Position numbers and translations under genes: made by a program. Below the pieces are notes generated by a model that ran no database searches, was not told where the DNA came from, and saw only the letters and a list, made by a program, of their open reading frames with translations. This document shows, piece after piece, positions 53,903 through 63,594 of a DNA stretch of 64,000 nucleotides; position 1 is the first letter of the stretch, and each line of letters opens with the position of its first letter. This DNA is from Ruegeria atlantica (GTDB taxonomy: Bacteria; Pseudomonadota; Alphaproteobacteria; Rhodobacterales; Rhodobacteraceae), in NCBI RefSeq assembly GCF_013032005.1, contig NZ_WQBE01000001.1, positions 434,001-498,000 on the forward strand, given 5' to 3'.

Positions 53903-55074
53903 TGCGCAGAGTTTCCATTTTCGGCGCGACCGGATCGGTCGGACAGAACACAATCGACCTGATTGACCGGAATCCGTCGGCCTATGACGTGGTGGCATTA
54001 ACCGGTGGTGCAAATATCGAAAAGCTGGCCGACGATGCACGCCGACTGCAGGCTGATTTGGCCGTGACCGCGCATGAGGATCAGCTCGAGGACCTGCGTG
54101 CTGCACTATCCGGCAGCGGTGTCGAGGCTGCGGCCGGACAGGCTGCGCTGACCGAAGCTGCAGCGAGGCCAGCGGATTGGGTCATGTCGGCCATCGTCGG
54201 TGCGGCCGGATTGCCACCGGGTCTTGAGGCATTGAAACAAGGTGCGACCCTAGCCTTGGCAAACAAGGAAACGCTCGTTTGTGCCGGACCGTTGGTGCTG
54301 GAAACGGCGCGAAAACACAATGCCCGACTTTTGCCGGTGGACAGCGAACACTCTGCCGTGTTCCAGGCGCTGGTGGGCGAGGATATGGATGCAGTTGAAC
54401 GGATCATTATCACCGCCAGCGGTGGCGCGTTCCGCGATTGGCCGTTGAGCGATCTGGTCAATGCCACGGTCGAGCAAGCCTCGAGCCATCCGAACTGGGA
54501 TATGGGTCAGCGGATCACCATAGACAGCGCTTCGATGTTCAATAAAGCGCTCGAAGTGATTGAAACGCGGGAATTCTTTGGTGTTTCTCCTGATCAGATC
54601 GAAGTGTTGGTGCATCCCGAATCCATCGTGCATTCGCTGGTTGGGTTCAATGACGGCGCGGTCATGGCTCATATGGGCGCACCGGATATGCGCCATGCAA
54701 TTGGCTATGCGCTGCACTGGCCGGATCGGCGCAAGCTACCGGTCGAACGTCTGAACCTGGCGAAACTGGGTCAGTTGCGCTTTCAGAACCCGGACGAGAC
54801 CCGCTATCCAGCGCTGCGCCTCGCCCGTAACGTGATGCAGCGCGGCGGTCTGTCAGGTGCGGTGTTCAACGCCGCGAAAGAGCGGGCGCTGGACCTGTTC
54901 ATCGCACGCCGGGTCAGTTTTCCAGAGATGGCCCAGATCGTTGAAAGTGTATTGGACAGATTTGAGACGTCAGACGGCCTTCTTGATGCCTCTTTAACCC
55001 TTGATAACGTACTGCAAACGGACCATCTGGCACGTAAGTGGGCAGAAGAAGCCGTGATGCAGAAAGCAGGATAG
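53902..55074 (+). CDS. dxr: 1-deoxy-D-xylulose 5-phosphate reductoisomerase
   Basis: A 390-residue NADPH enzyme of the non-mevalonate isoprenoid pathway that converts DXP to MEP. Motifs: IFGATGSVGQNTIDLI (residues 6-21), LANKETLVCAG (about 116-126), PVDSEHSAVFQAL (about 145-157, metal ligands), and ASGGAFRDWP (about 172-181). It feeds precursors to uppS. It overlaps cdsA by 1 nt, and rseP follows after 4 bp. Confidence 0.96.
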   Translation: MRRVSIFGATGSVGQNTIDLIDRNPSAYDVVALTGGANIEKLADDARRLQADLAVTAHEDQLEDLRAALSGSGVEAAAGQAALTEAAARPADWVMSAIVGAAGLPPGLEALKQGATLALANKETLVCAGPLVLETARKHNARLLPVDSEHSAVFQALVGEDMDAVERIIITASGGAFRDWPLSDLVNATVEQASSHPNWDMGQRITIDSASMFNKALEVIETREFFGVSPDQIEVLVHPESIVHSLVGFNDGAVMAHMGAPDMRHAIGYALHWPDRRKLPVERLNLAKLGQLRFQNPDETRYPALRLARNVMQRGGLSGAVFNAAKERALDLFIARRVSFPEMAQIVESVLDRFETSDGLLDASLTLDNVLQTDHLARKWAEEAVMQKAG

Positions 55075-55078
55075 AAAC

Positions 55079-56431
55079 TTGGACGTAATCTCTCTGATCC
55101 CTCAATTCGGCAACTTGCTTTATACCATCGTTGCCTTTGTGATCGCCCTGTCCGTCATCGTCGCGGTACATGAATACGGCCATTATATCGTCGGGCGTTG
55201 GTCCGGCATCCATGCCGAGGTGTTCTCGGTCGGGTTTGGCCCGGTATTGTGGAGCCGTATCGACAAACGCGGAACGCGTTGGCAGATCGCAGCCTTGCCT
55301 TTCGGCGGGTATGTCAAATTCCTTGGGGATGCCAACGCCGCATCCGGCAAGGACGAAGGCGCGATGCAGGAAATCACCGAGCAAACCCCCGAAGAGCTGC
55401 GCCGCACCATGCACGGCGCACCGTTGTGGGCGCGGGCAGCCACCGTTGCCGCTGGGCCCGTGTTCAACTTTGTGATGTCCATTGTGGTGTTTGGCCTGAT
55501 CTTTATGTCTCAGGGCGTTACGCGCGATCCTTTTACAGTCGGCGAATTGCGCTCGTTGCCTGGTTCGGTGCAGGAATTGCAGGACGGGGATGAAATCGTC
55601 GCAATTGCGGGTCTTCCCGTTCCTGATTTTGATCAGCAGGGGGCCTGGTCTGATTTTACGGATGCACTGCCTGTTGAACCGGAGTTGGATTACACGGTGA
55701 TCCGCGATGGGCAGACACTGGATGTATCCGGCCCCTGGTTGTTCCCGGCGCTGATCCAACAGGTCGTTCCACGCAGTGCAGCCATGGATATCGATCTGAA
55801 GTCGGGCGACGTTATTACGGCCGTCAACGGTGATCCTATCTTTGCCTTTGAGCAGCTCAAAGAACATGTAGAGGGATCGGACGGCAAGGTTCTGTTGCTG
55901 AACGTTTGGCGCGACGGGGCCGAGCTTGAATTTGCCCTGGCCCCGCGTCGCACGGATGAGCCGCAGCCGGAAGGTGGCTTTGTGACCCATTGGCGCATCG
56001 GGATTGTGGGTGGAATGGCTTTGGAACCAGCGACGGAACCCGCGGGCCTTCTGGCATCTCTTTCCGGCGGTGTGCAGCAGACCATTCGCATCGTTGACGG
56101 CTCTTTGTCGGGCGTCTGGCATATGGTGACGGGGGCGATCAGCACCTGTAACATTTCCGGTCCCATCGGCATTGCGGAAACTTCGGGCGCTATGGCCAGT
56201 CAGGGTGCTCAGAATTTCATATTCTTTATTGCCGTTCTGTCGACCGCCGTAGGCTTGCTGAACCTGTTTCCCATTCCGGCATTGGATGGGGGCCATCTGG
56301 TATTCTATGCGTATGAGGCCATTGCAGGCAAACCACCCAGCGACGGTGTACTGCGCGTGCTTATGGGGGTTGGCATATCGTTGATCCTTGGACTTATGGT
56401 CTTTTCGGTTACGAACGATCTGTTCTGCTGA
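55079..56431 (+). CDS. rseP: RseP-type site-2 metalloprotease
   Basis: A 450-residue inner-membrane zinc protease. The HEYGH active site is at residues 31-35 in the first helix, two PDZ-like regions lie between about 125 and 290, and the third metal ligand is in NLFPIPALDGGHL (about 396-408). RseP cleaves anti-sigma factors and signal-peptide remnants within the membrane. The start is a TTG at 55079, with AGGA eight bases before it; no ATG gives the full N-terminal helix. It belongs to the frr-lpxB series. Confidence 0.94.
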   Translation: MDVISLIPQFGNLLYTIVAFVIALSVIVAVHEYGHYIVGRWSGIHAEVFSVGFGPVLWSRIDKRGTRWQIAALPFGGYVKFLGDANAASGKDEGAMQEITEQTPEELRRTMHGAPLWARAATVAAGPVFNFVMSIVVFGLIFMSQGVTRDPFTVGELRSLPGSVQELQDGDEIVAIAGLPVPDFDQQGAWSDFTDALPVEPELDYTVIRDGQTLDVSGPWLFPALIQQVVPRSAAMDIDLKSGDVITAVNGDPIFAFEQLKEHVEGSDGKVLLLNVWRDGAELEFALAPRRTDEPQPEGGFVTHWRIGIVGGMALEPATEPAGLLASLSGGVQQTIRIVDGSLSGVWHMVTGAISTCNISGPIGIAETSGAMASQGAQNFIFFIAVLSTAVGLLNLFPIPALDGGHLVFYAYEAIAGKPPSDGVLRVLMGVGISLILGLMVFSVTNDLFC

Positions 56432-56521
56432 TTGTGGCGTCGATCACAAGAAAATGCCCCAATTCCGCCTCAATTCCAGCTTAGGTTAATAGCCGGTAAT
56501 TGAACCGTGTCAGAGGTAGTT

Positions 56522-56650
56522 ATGACAAAGGCCCTTCGTAAATCCGCCAAAAGCTTTGGGTGCTTGTTCGTGTTGAACTGGGATACATTGCTGTTCTTCG
56601 GTGTGACTGCCGTGGCAATGGGCGGCTGGGCCTATTTGATCACTATGTGA
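56522..56650 (+). CDS. Very small single-pass membrane protein
   Basis: A 42-residue frame with AGAGG eight bases before its ATG. The first 15 residues are basic (MTKALRKSAKSFG), and the rest forms one membrane helix (TLLFFGVTAVAMGGWAYLI, residues 22-40). A hairpin terminator follows 30 bp after the stop. The pattern suits a genuine small membrane protein between rseP and bamA. No family is recognised, and no function can be given. Confidence 0.5.
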   Translation: MTKALRKSAKSFGCLFVLNWDTLLFFGVTAVAMGGWAYLITM

Positions 56651-56681
56651 TTCTTAAGACCTGTTATTGAAACTACACAAG

Positions 56682-56710
56682 GCGGCCCATGGGCCGCTTT
56701 CTGTTTTGGT
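56682..56710 (+). terminator. Hairpin terminator before bamA
   Basis: GCGGCCC-AT-GGGCCGC (56682-56697) followed by TTTCTGTTTT. The 7-bp stem with T-rich tail separates the small membrane-protein gene from bamA. It implies that bamA has its own promoter or is reached by partial read-through. Confidence 0.7.
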
Positions 56711-56777
56711 CTTTTGACAAGGCTAAATATTCTCGCTAATCAGCTTTAAAGTCCAAAAATATTGGGTAGTGAAAAAT

Positions 56778-59138
56778 ATGACTGATAGGCGAGGCGCGGG
56801 CACATCCTGCGGTGGGCAGAAGCCGAAAAACAAGATTTTGTGGCGGTCACTAACGTTAATATTCCTTCTTACATTGGTAGGTTTTGTACCGTTTCCACAG
56901 GCCGCGTGGGCGCAAAATTTCGTCTTTAATTCGTTCGATGTCGAAGGCAACCGACGTATCGAAACCTCGACCATTATTGAACGTACAGGAATCGAGCCGG
57001 GCCAGTCGGTCACAGCGGGCGAATTGAACGATGCCTATCAGCGTTTGCTTGACAGTGGTGTTTTTGAGACAGTCGAATTGACGCCGCGTGGCAGTACGCT
57101 GGTTATCGAAGTTGAAGAATATCCGACAATCAATCAGATCAGCGTTGAAGGTAACAGCCGCGTAAAAGATGACGTGCTGCTTGAAGCAATCTCATCAGAG
57201 CCACGCCGCGTCTTTACACCGCAAGTCGCGGAGGCTGACGCCGACCTGATCGCCGAGATCTACTCGTCTCAGGGACGGGTGTCTGCAACGGTTATTCCCC
57301 GCATCATTCGCCGCAGTGACAACCGTGTCGATCTGGTATTCGAGGTCGCAGAAGGGACCACGATCGAAGTCGAGCGTGTGAGTTTTGTCGGCAACCGAGC
57401 TTATTCTGACCGGCGCCTGCGCAGGGTTCTGGAATCGAAACAGGCGAATATCCTGCGGACGTTTGTCAGCAGCGATACTTTCATTGCTGACCGGATCGAA
57501 TTCGACAAACAGGTCATTCGGGATTTCTATTTGTCGCGTGGTTATGTCGATTTCCGCGTGAACAGCGCAAATGTGGAATTCACTCGCGAGCGCGACGCTT
57601 TCTTCTTGGTGATGAACATCACCGAAGGTCAAAAATTCTCATTTGGGCAGATCAGCACTGTCAGCGAAATTCCGGGTGTGGATCCTGCTCCGTATCAGGA
57701 TGCACTGAAAATTCGACCGGGAGTGACTTACACTCCGATGCTGATCGAAAACTCGATTGCGCGGATGGAACGTCTCGGCATCAAGCAGGGCGTGGATTTC
57801 CTGCGTGTGGAGCCGCGCGTGACGCGCAACGCACGTGACCTGACGCTGGATGTGCAGTTTGTTCTGACCAAAGGCCCAAGGATTTTTGTCGAGCGGATCG
57901 ATATTGAAGGCAACACAACCACGCTTGACCGCGTGATCCGTCGTCAATTCGATACGGTGGAAGGTGACCCCTTTAACCCGCGTGAGATCCGTCAGGCCGC
58001 CGAACGTATCCGGGCCTTGGGTTTCTTTGCTGCGGCCGATGTCGAACCGCGCGAAGGGTCTTCGCCCAGCCAGGTGATTGTGGATGTGGATGTAGAGGAA
58101 CAGCCGACGGGTTCGCTGAGCCTGGGTGGTAGCTACTCAGTTTCTGATGGTTTCGGGGTTGCGATTGGCCTTCAGGAATCTAACTTCCTGGGACGCGGGC
58201 AAACAATTGGCGTCAATTTGTCGACTGCCCAGGATGCCGAACAATACACGTTGAACTTCTCAGAACCTTACCTGCTGGGGCGCAAACTTCGGTTTGACTT
58301 GGGATTGGGCCTGTCGACGACCAATTCAAGCTTTGCCAGCTATGACACCGAGACACTCTTCTTCCGGCCTCAGTTGAGCTATGCGATTGGCGAGTTGTCA
58401 TCCCTGCGTCTGCGCTATGGTTGGCAAAACAGCGAAATGACCCAGCAAGGTGACGAAACTAACGGTGCAGTCATTTCTTCGGAAATTGATCAGGGTGAGC
58501 GTACCACCAGTTCTCTAGGCCTCTCATATGTTTATGACAGCCGGATCGGAGGTCTGAACCCGAATGCAGGCGTCCTGTTTGAGGCCGGTATCGATGCTGC
58601 AGGACTGGGCGGCGACAACGAATACTTCAAGACGACGGCCCGTGGTGTCGCCCAGACACGTGTCTGGAACGAAGAAGTTGTTCTGCGTGCGTCGATGGAA
58701 GTCGGTGCGCTGCACTGGAGAGGTGATGATTTCAGCCGCACTATCGACCGCTTTGTTTTGGGACCCAGCATCTTCCGCGGGTTCGAGCCCGCGGGTCTTG
58801 GTCCGCGCGACTTGTCCAACGGACAGGATGACGCGATCGGGGGCAATTACTATTGGGTCGCGCGTTTGGAGTCGGATTTCCCGCTGGGTCTGCCCGAAGA
58901 ATTCGGTCTGCGTGGCGGCGTGTTCTACGACTTTGGCAACTTGTACAATCTTAACGACGTCAATACGGCCGGTGCCAATATCGTCGGCGAAGACGGCTCG
59001 ATCCGCCACGTAATTGGTGTGTCGGTTCTTTGGGAAACGCCGTTTGGTCCGCTGCGCTTCAACTTCTCGAAAGCGTTGAAAAAGGAAGACTTTGACAAAG
59101 AACAGAACTTCGACCTGACGGTTCAGGCTCGGTTCTGA
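56778..59138 (+). CDS. bamA: Outer membrane protein assembly factor BamA
   Basis: About 786 residues. The ATG at 56778 is favoured; a GTG three codons earlier is also open, and neither has a strong ribosome-binding site. A signal peptide ends near AWAQ (about residues 41-44). Five POTRA repeats span about 45-440 (FDVEGNRRIE, ISVEGNSRVKDD, VSFVGNRAYSD and two more), followed by the Omp85 beta-barrel with the lid-lock motif region (FRGFEPAGLGPRD) and a terminal Phe. BamA inserts beta-barrel proteins into the outer membrane. Confidence 0.95.
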   Translation: MTDRRGAGTSCGGQKPKNKILWRSLTLIFLLTLVGFVPFPQAAWAQNFVFNSFDVEGNRRIETSTIIERTGIEPGQSVTAGELNDAYQRLLDSGVFETVELTPRGSTLVIEVEEYPTINQISVEGNSRVKDDVLLEAISSEPRRVFTPQVAEADADLIAEIYSSQGRVSATVIPRIIRRSDNRVDLVFEVAEGTTIEVERVSFVGNRAYSDRRLRRVLESKQANILRTFVSSDTFIADRIEFDKQVIRDFYLSRGYVDFRVNSANVEFTRERDAFFLVMNITEGQKFSFGQISTVSEIPGVDPAPYQDALKIRPGVTYTPMLIENSIARMERLGIKQGVDFLRVEPRVTRNARDLTLDVQFVLTKGPRIFVERIDIEGNTTTLDRVIRRQFDTVEGDPFNPREIRQAAERIRALGFFAAADVEPREGSSPSQVIVDVDVEEQPTGSLSLGGSYSVSDGFGVAIGLQESNFLGRGQTIGVNLSTAQDAEQYTLNFSEPYLLGRKLRFDLGLGLSTTNSSFASYDTETLFFRPQLSYAIGELSSLRLRYGWQNSEMTQQGDETNGAVISSEIDQGERTTSSLGLSYVYDSRIGGLNPNAGVLFEAGIDAAGLGGDNEYFKTTARGVAQTRVWNEEVVLRASMEVGALHWRGDDFSRTIDRFVLGPSIFRGFEPAGLGPRDLSNGQDDAIGGNYYWVARLESDFPLGLPEEFGLRGGVFYDFGNLYNLNDVNTAGANIVGEDGSIRHVIGVSVLWETPFGPLRFNFSKALKKEDFDKEQNFDLTVQARF

Positions 59139-59144
59139 TCCTGA

Positions 59145-59729
59145 ATGTTGAAAACTGTGTTCATGAAACTGCAGGGCCCTTTATGGGCCCTGTGTGTATT
59201 TCTGACCCTTGTCTTTTTGGAGCCAGTAGCGGCCCAACAATTGGGGGTTCCGCAAAGCAGCGTGGTGACGTTGTCCAGCGAGCGTTTGTTTGCTGAATCT
59301 GCCTTTGGTCAACGTGTCCTTCGAGAGATAGAGGCCGAAGGCGTTCTTTTAGGGGAAGAAAACGAACGGATCGTGGCCGAGCTGAGCCGAGAGGAAAAGG
59401 TTCTGACGGAACAGCGTGCGACCATGACGGCTGAAGAATTTCGCCCCCTGGCCGATGCCTTTGACGAAAAGGTTCAGTCGCATCGGGAGGGGCAGCGCGC
59501 AAAACTGGACGTGTTGGCACGACGCAGTGAAGAGGCTCGGCAGATGTTTCTGGAACTTGCACGGCCGGTTTTGATTGACCTGCTACGCGAATCCGGCGCT
59601 TCCATCATTATTGAACGATCCAGCGTTTTCCTCAGTTCGGATCGAACCGATATCACCGATGCCGCCATTGCGCGGATCAATGCGGCGATCGGCGACGGCA
59701 GCGCCGTTGAAAATGGGGCCAGTGAATAG
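59145..59729 (+). CDS. OmpH/Skp-family periplasmic chaperone
   Basis: A 194-residue protein with a signal peptide (about residues 1-30, cleavage near VAAQ). The mature part is coiled-coil helical, with SERLFAESAFGQRVLREIEAEG at its start, as in Skp/OmpH. Skp keeps outer-membrane proteins unfolded on their way to BamA, which is the gene just 6 bp upstream. In many proteobacteria lpxD lies next, but here fabZ follows directly after a 72-bp gap. Confidence 0.86.
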   Translation: MLKTVFMKLQGPLWALCVFLTLVFLEPVAAQQLGVPQSSVVTLSSERLFAESAFGQRVLREIEAEGVLLGEENERIVAELSREEKVLTEQRATMTAEEFRPLADAFDEKVQSHREGQRAKLDVLARRSEEARQMFLELARPVLIDLLRESGASIIIERSSVFLSSDRTDITDAAIARINAAIGDGSAVENGASE

Positions 59730-59801
59730 GTTTGCTTGCCCTTAGGGCGCGGTATTGCTAACCACGCCGCAAACAGAAATCCAGAATGGGACTACAACAC
59801 C

Positions 59802-60275
59802 ATGAGCACGGAAACCCAAAGCGCCGACATCCAGTTGATCCAACGGATTTTGCCGCACCGCTATCCGTTTCTGCTGGTCGACAAGGTGGTTGATATCTCG
59901 GGTTATCAATCGGCCGTTGGCATCAAGAATGTCACAATGAACGAACCACATTTTCAGGGCCATTTTCCCGGAACGCCGATCATGCCCGGCGTGACCATTG
60001 TTGAAGCGATGGCGCAAACTGCAGGTGTGATGCTGGGCGTCGGTATGGACGTGATCGACAGCGAACTGCTGATCTATTTTATGAACATCGACAAGTGCAA
60101 ATTCCGCCGCAAAGTGATCCCTGGCGATGTGCTTGAAATGCACGTGGAAACCGTGCGGGGTAAGAAGGGTGGCAAGATCTTCAAGTTCAGCGGTCGGGCG
60201 ACGGTTGATGGCGAAGTCGCAGCCGAAGCCGAATTTTCGGCCTATGTCGACTGGGACATGGAAAAGACAACATGA
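59802..60275 (+). CDS. fabZ: 3-hydroxyacyl-ACP dehydratase FabZ
   Basis: A 157-residue hot-dog fold enzyme. The catalytic pair is H54 in [14 protein letters not shown] and E68 in TIVEAMAQ. It dehydrates 3-hydroxyacyl-ACP in fatty acid synthesis and competes with LpxA for 3-hydroxyacyl substrates, which explains its place here. The ATG at 59802 gives the family start; an upstream TTG is not needed. It overlaps lpxA by 4 nt. Confidence 0.96.
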   Translation: MSTETQSADIQLIQRILPHRYPFLLVDKVVDISGYQSAVGIKNVTMNEPHFQGHFPGTPIMPGVTIVEAMAQTAGVMLGVGMDVIDSELLIYFMNIDKCKFRRKVIPGDVLEMHVETVRGKKGGKIFKFSGRATVDGEVAAEAEFSAYVDWDMEKTT

Positions 60276-61057
60276 GCGGCATCCACCCAAGCGCAATCAT
60301 CGAAGACGGTGCGCAGATCGGTGAAGGCTGCTCCATCGGACCATTCTGCTTTGTCGGCAGTCAGGTTAAGCTGGGCGACCGGGTCGAATTGAAGTCCCAT
60401 GTCGTCGTGACCGGCGAAACCCAGATCGGTGATGAGACCGTGATCTTCAATTTCTCGGTGATCGGAGAAATTCCGCAGGACCTGAAATTCGGGGGTGAGG
60501 ATACACGGCTTGAGATCGGCAAGCGTAACCGCATTCGTGAACATGTGACGGTGAATACCGGAACCGAGGGCGGCGGCGGTGTGACCCGGATCGGCGACGA
60601 TTGTCTTTTGATGGCAGGTGTGCACGTGGCGCATGACGTTCAGATCGGAGATCGTGTGATCATGGTGAACCATTCCGGCGCGGCAGGTCATTGTGTCATC
60701 GAGGATGATGTGATCGTGGGCGGAATTTCCGGCCTGCATCAATGGGTGCGCGTGGGCCGTGGCGCGATCATCGGCGCACTGACTATGGTGCCCAATGACG
60801 TGATCCCATATGGCCTGGTTCAGGCGCCTCGGGGTGAGTTAGACGGACTGAACCTGGTTGGCTTGAAACGGCGCGGTGTCTCGCGCGAGGATATCTCGGC
60901 CCTGCGTGCTGCGTTCCGCGAATTGTCGACCGGCGATGGCACGTTCATGGAACGCGCGCACCGGGTAGGTGTGGACAACGAAAGCGAATATGTGCAGCGG
61001 ATCGTGGATTTCGTGACCGGGCAATCGGATCGCTCGTTCCTGACACCGAGGAAATAA
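60272..61057 (+). CDS. lpxA: UDP-N-acetylglucosamine acyltransferase LpxA
   Basis: A 261-residue left-handed beta-helix protein with hexapeptide repeats from the start ([20 protein letters not shown]) and a C-terminal helical part. The catalytic His lies in [16 protein letters not shown] (about residues 113-128). It adds the first 3-hydroxyacyl chain in lipid A synthesis. It is coupled to fabZ and followed by lpxI after 4 bp. Confidence 0.95.
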   Translation: MSGIHPSAIIEDGAQIGEGCSIGPFCFVGSQVKLGDRVELKSHVVVTGETQIGDETVIFNFSVIGEIPQDLKFGGEDTRLEIGKRNRIREHVTVNTGTEGGGGVTRIGDDCLLMAGVHVAHDVQIGDRVIMVNHSGAAGHCVIEDDVIVGGISGLHQWVRVGRGAIIGALTMVPNDVIPYGLVQAPRGELDGLNLVGLKRRGVSREDISALRAAFRELSTGDGTFMERAHRVGVDNESEYVQRIVDFVTGQSDRSFLTPRK

Positions 61058-61061
61058 ACTA

Positions 61062-61856
61062 ATGCTGGCATTGATTGCTGGAACAGGCGCATTGCCGGGC
61101 GAAGTGGTTGCCCGTCTTTCCGACCGTCCGCTGATCTGCGTGATGGAAGGTTTTACGCCTGACGCTCTGATCGCGGATATCGTCTTTCCATTGGAACAGC
61201 TGGGAAGCTTCCTTGCAGATTTGAAAGCGCGCGGCGTGACCCAGATCTGCATGGCTGGCGCGGTGCGCCGTCCCGCTATCGATCCATCGCGGATTGATGC
61301 GGCCACGATGCCTCTGGTTCCAGTACTGCAACAGGCGATGATGTCCGGGGATGACGGGGCATTGCGCGCCGTGATCGGCATATTCGAAAACTCTGGACTG
61401 ACCGTTCGTGCCGCTCACGAAATTGCCCCGGCGTTACTGCCGGAACTAGGTTGCCTTACCGAAACGCAGCCATCCGAGGCTGAACTGTCCGATGCAGACA
61501 GGGCAGCGGGTATTCTGCGGGCCATGGGAGCTGCGGATATCGGTCAGGCTTGTGCGGTGTCCAAAGGGCAGGCGCTTGCGGTCGAAAGCATCTACGGCAC
61601 AGATTGGATGCTGCAATCCTTGACCCAAAGACCGGATGCGGGGGGTGGCGTTTTGTTCAAAGCGCCGAAACCCGATCAGGACCGACGTGCTGACTTGCCG
61701 ACCATTGGCCCTGGGACCGTTTCTGGTGCGGTGGCAGCTGGGCTGGCGGGTATTGTCATCGAAAAAGGTGGCGTGATCGTGTTGCAACAGGATCGTGTGA
61801 TCGACGAATGCAACCGTCTGGGCCTGTTTCTGTATGTGCGTGAGCGGGCGATCTGA
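61062..61856 (+). CDS. lpxI: UDP-2,3-diacylglucosamine pyrophosphatase LpxI
   Basis: A 264-residue protein of the LpxI (DUF1009) family, with MLALIAGTGALPGEV at the start, KAPKPDQDRRADLPTIGPGT near residues 203-222 and IVIEKGGVIVL near the end. LpxI replaces LpxH in alphaproteobacteria and hydrolyses UDP-diacylglucosamine to lipid X. It sits between lpxA and lpxB, as in other members of this lineage, overlapping lpxB by 1 nt. Confidence 0.93.
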   Translation: MLALIAGTGALPGEVVARLSDRPLICVMEGFTPDALIADIVFPLEQLGSFLADLKARGVTQICMAGAVRRPAIDPSRIDAATMPLVPVLQQAMMSGDDGALRAVIGIFENSGLTVRAAHEIAPALLPELGCLTETQPSEAELSDADRAAGILRAMGAADIGQACAVSKGQALAVESIYGTDWMLQSLTQRPDAGGGVLFKAPKPDQDRRADLPTIGPGTVSGAVAAGLAGIVIEKGGVIVLQQDRVIDECNRLGLFLYVRERAI

Positions 61857-63013
61857 TGCGCGTCTTCCTGGTCGCCGGTGAACCTTCGGGCGACCGTTTG
61901 GGCGGCGCCTTGATGGAAGGATTGCGCAGTCTCGTACCCGATATCCAGTTCGATGGCGTTGGCGGACCGCTGATGCAGGCACAGGGTTTGGACAGCCGCT
62001 TTCCAATGGCTGAACTGTCGGTGATGGGGCTGGTTGAGGTTTTGCCCAAGTTCTTCCACCTGAAACGCCGGATTTCTGAGACCGCTCAGGCCGTTCTGGA
62101 TACGCAGCCCGATGTATTGATTACCATCGACAGCCCGGATTTTTCACTGCGCGTCGCCAAGCAGGTAAAAGCGCAGAGTGATATCAGAACGGTGCATTAC
62201 GTCGCCCCCAGTGTCTGGGCATGGCGCCCCGGGCGCGCGGACAAGATGGCCAAGGTGATCGACCATGTTCTGGCGTTGTTACCATTTGAACCGCCCTATA
62301 TGGAACGTGCGGGGATGGAGTGTGATTTCGTTGGTCATCCGGTGGCCAGCGAACCGATAGCTTCGGATCAGGATATCCAGGATTTTCGCGCGACCTACGA
62401 TCTGGGCGACGCACCGATCATACTGGCGCTTCCTGGTTCGCGTGGAGGCGAGATTGAGCGTCTGGCTCCGATCTTTGGTGAGGCGCTGCGCCTTTATCTG
62501 AATGAACGGCCGTGCGCACGTATTGTGGTGCCCGCGGTTGCGCATATGGTGGATACCGTCACCGAGCATATGCAAAGCTGGCCCGGAAACCCTGTTGTCG
62601 TCGATCCGCGCGAGATGCCTTCGGATCAGGCACAAGCACAAAAGCGGGTCGCGTTTGCGGCGGCAGAGTTGTCACTCGCCGCTTCGGGGACGGTTTCGTT
62701 GGAACTGGCCGCGCAATCGACGCCTATGGTGATAGCGTATAATCTGAACTGGCTGACCACTCTGATTGCCAAGCGGATGGTCAAGCTGGATACTGTAACG
62801 CTAGTCAATCTGGTGTCCGAGACCCGAACAGTCCCCGAGTGTTTGCTGGATGACTGTCAGCCTGAACAGATAGCAGGGGCGTTGAAACAGGTCGCGGCTG
62901 CCCCCGATGCGCAGCGCGATGCCATGACCCTCACGATGGAACGTCTGGGGCGCGGAGGTGAGGCCCCCGGTTTGAGGGCCGCCCGAGCCGTTCTTGATCG
63001 GATGACTCCGTAA
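61856..63013 (+). CDS. lpxB: Lipid-A-disaccharide synthase
   Basis: A 385-residue GT19 glycosyltransferase that joins lipid X with UDP-diacylglucosamine to form the lipid A disaccharide. Motifs: VAGEPSGDRLGGALMEGL (residues 6-23), YVAPSVWAWRPGRADKM (about 117-133), and GSRGGEIERLAPI (about 194-206). It ends in a 1-nt overlap with the next membrane-protein gene. Confidence 0.96.
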   Translation: MRVFLVAGEPSGDRLGGALMEGLRSLVPDIQFDGVGGPLMQAQGLDSRFPMAELSVMGLVEVLPKFFHLKRRISETAQAVLDTQPDVLITIDSPDFSLRVAKQVKAQSDIRTVHYVAPSVWAWRPGRADKMAKVIDHVLALLPFEPPYMERAGMECDFVGHPVASEPIASDQDIQDFRATYDLGDAPIILALPGSRGGEIERLAPIFGEALRLYLNERPCARIVVPAVAHMVDTVTEHMQSWPGNPVVVDPREMPSDQAQAQKRVAFAAAELSLAASGTVSLELAAQSTPMVIAYNLNWLTTLIAKRMVKLDTVTLVNLVSETRTVPECLLDDCQPEQIAGALKQVAAAPDAQRDAMTLTMERLGRGGEAPGLRAARAVLDRMTP

Positions 63014-63594
63014 TGCTGGACTTCGTGCTGTTCGGACTGTCCGCCTTTATGGCTCAGATTCTGACCAATCTGGACAATCTGGCGGCGCTGCTGGCGCTAT
63101 CGCTGGTGTCGGGGGCCAAACGCGCGGTCTTTGGCTTTCTGCTTGCGCAGGGGGTCGTGATCAGCGCAGCGCTTTTGCTGGCGTTGGGGGTTGAGGATGT
63201 CGTGCCGCACTGGGCCGGGTATCTGGGTCTGATACCTCTGAGTTTGGGCATCTTAGCCTTGATCCGGCAAAGGCGGGGAACCGAGACTGAAACGCACGCA
63301 AATCTGGATACCGGGGCGTCGGTGATCATGGTCACGCTGCTGTTCATCAGCCTGTCGATGGATACGTTTGCCGTCCTTGCGCCTCTGCTGGCCGACTCGG
63401 CCCCCACGTTCAGAACGGCTGGTGTTATCGGGGCCGTGTTGGCGGCACTTGGTCTGGCAACCGTTGCGCTGTTAGGGGCCAAAGCGCCGTTCATGAGCGG
63501 CACGCTGGCCCGGCGGTTGGAACGGTTGGTTCCCTATGTGATGATTTGCGCCGGGCTCTATATCCTTAGCAACTCGTGGACGGACGCGATTTAG
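63013..63594 (+). CDS. CadD/LysE-superfamily-like membrane protein
   Basis: A 193-residue protein with about six membrane helices. The first carries [20 protein letters not shown], with the charged N-L-D-N pair typical of cadmium-resistance (CadD) and related small transporters, and a second [12 protein letters not shown] element appears near residues 116-127. It may export a divalent metal or another small solute, but the substrate is not known. It overlaps lpxB by 1 nt at its start and the convergent mnmA gene by 4 nt at its end. Confidence 0.6.
   Translation: MLDFVLFGLSAFMAQILTNLDNLAALLALSLVSGAKRAVFGFLLAQGVVISAALLLALGVEDVVPHWAGYLGLIPLSLGILALIRQRRGTETETHANLDTGASVIMVTLLFISLSMDTFAVLAPLLADSAPTFRTAGVIGAVLAALGLATVALLGAKAPFMSGTLARRLERLVPYVMICAGLYILSNSWTDAI

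Noticed and set aside
54914-56296. 460-codon minus-strand frame opposite rseP and the end of dxr
   Set aside because: Spans two real genes on the other strand and has shadow-type composition.
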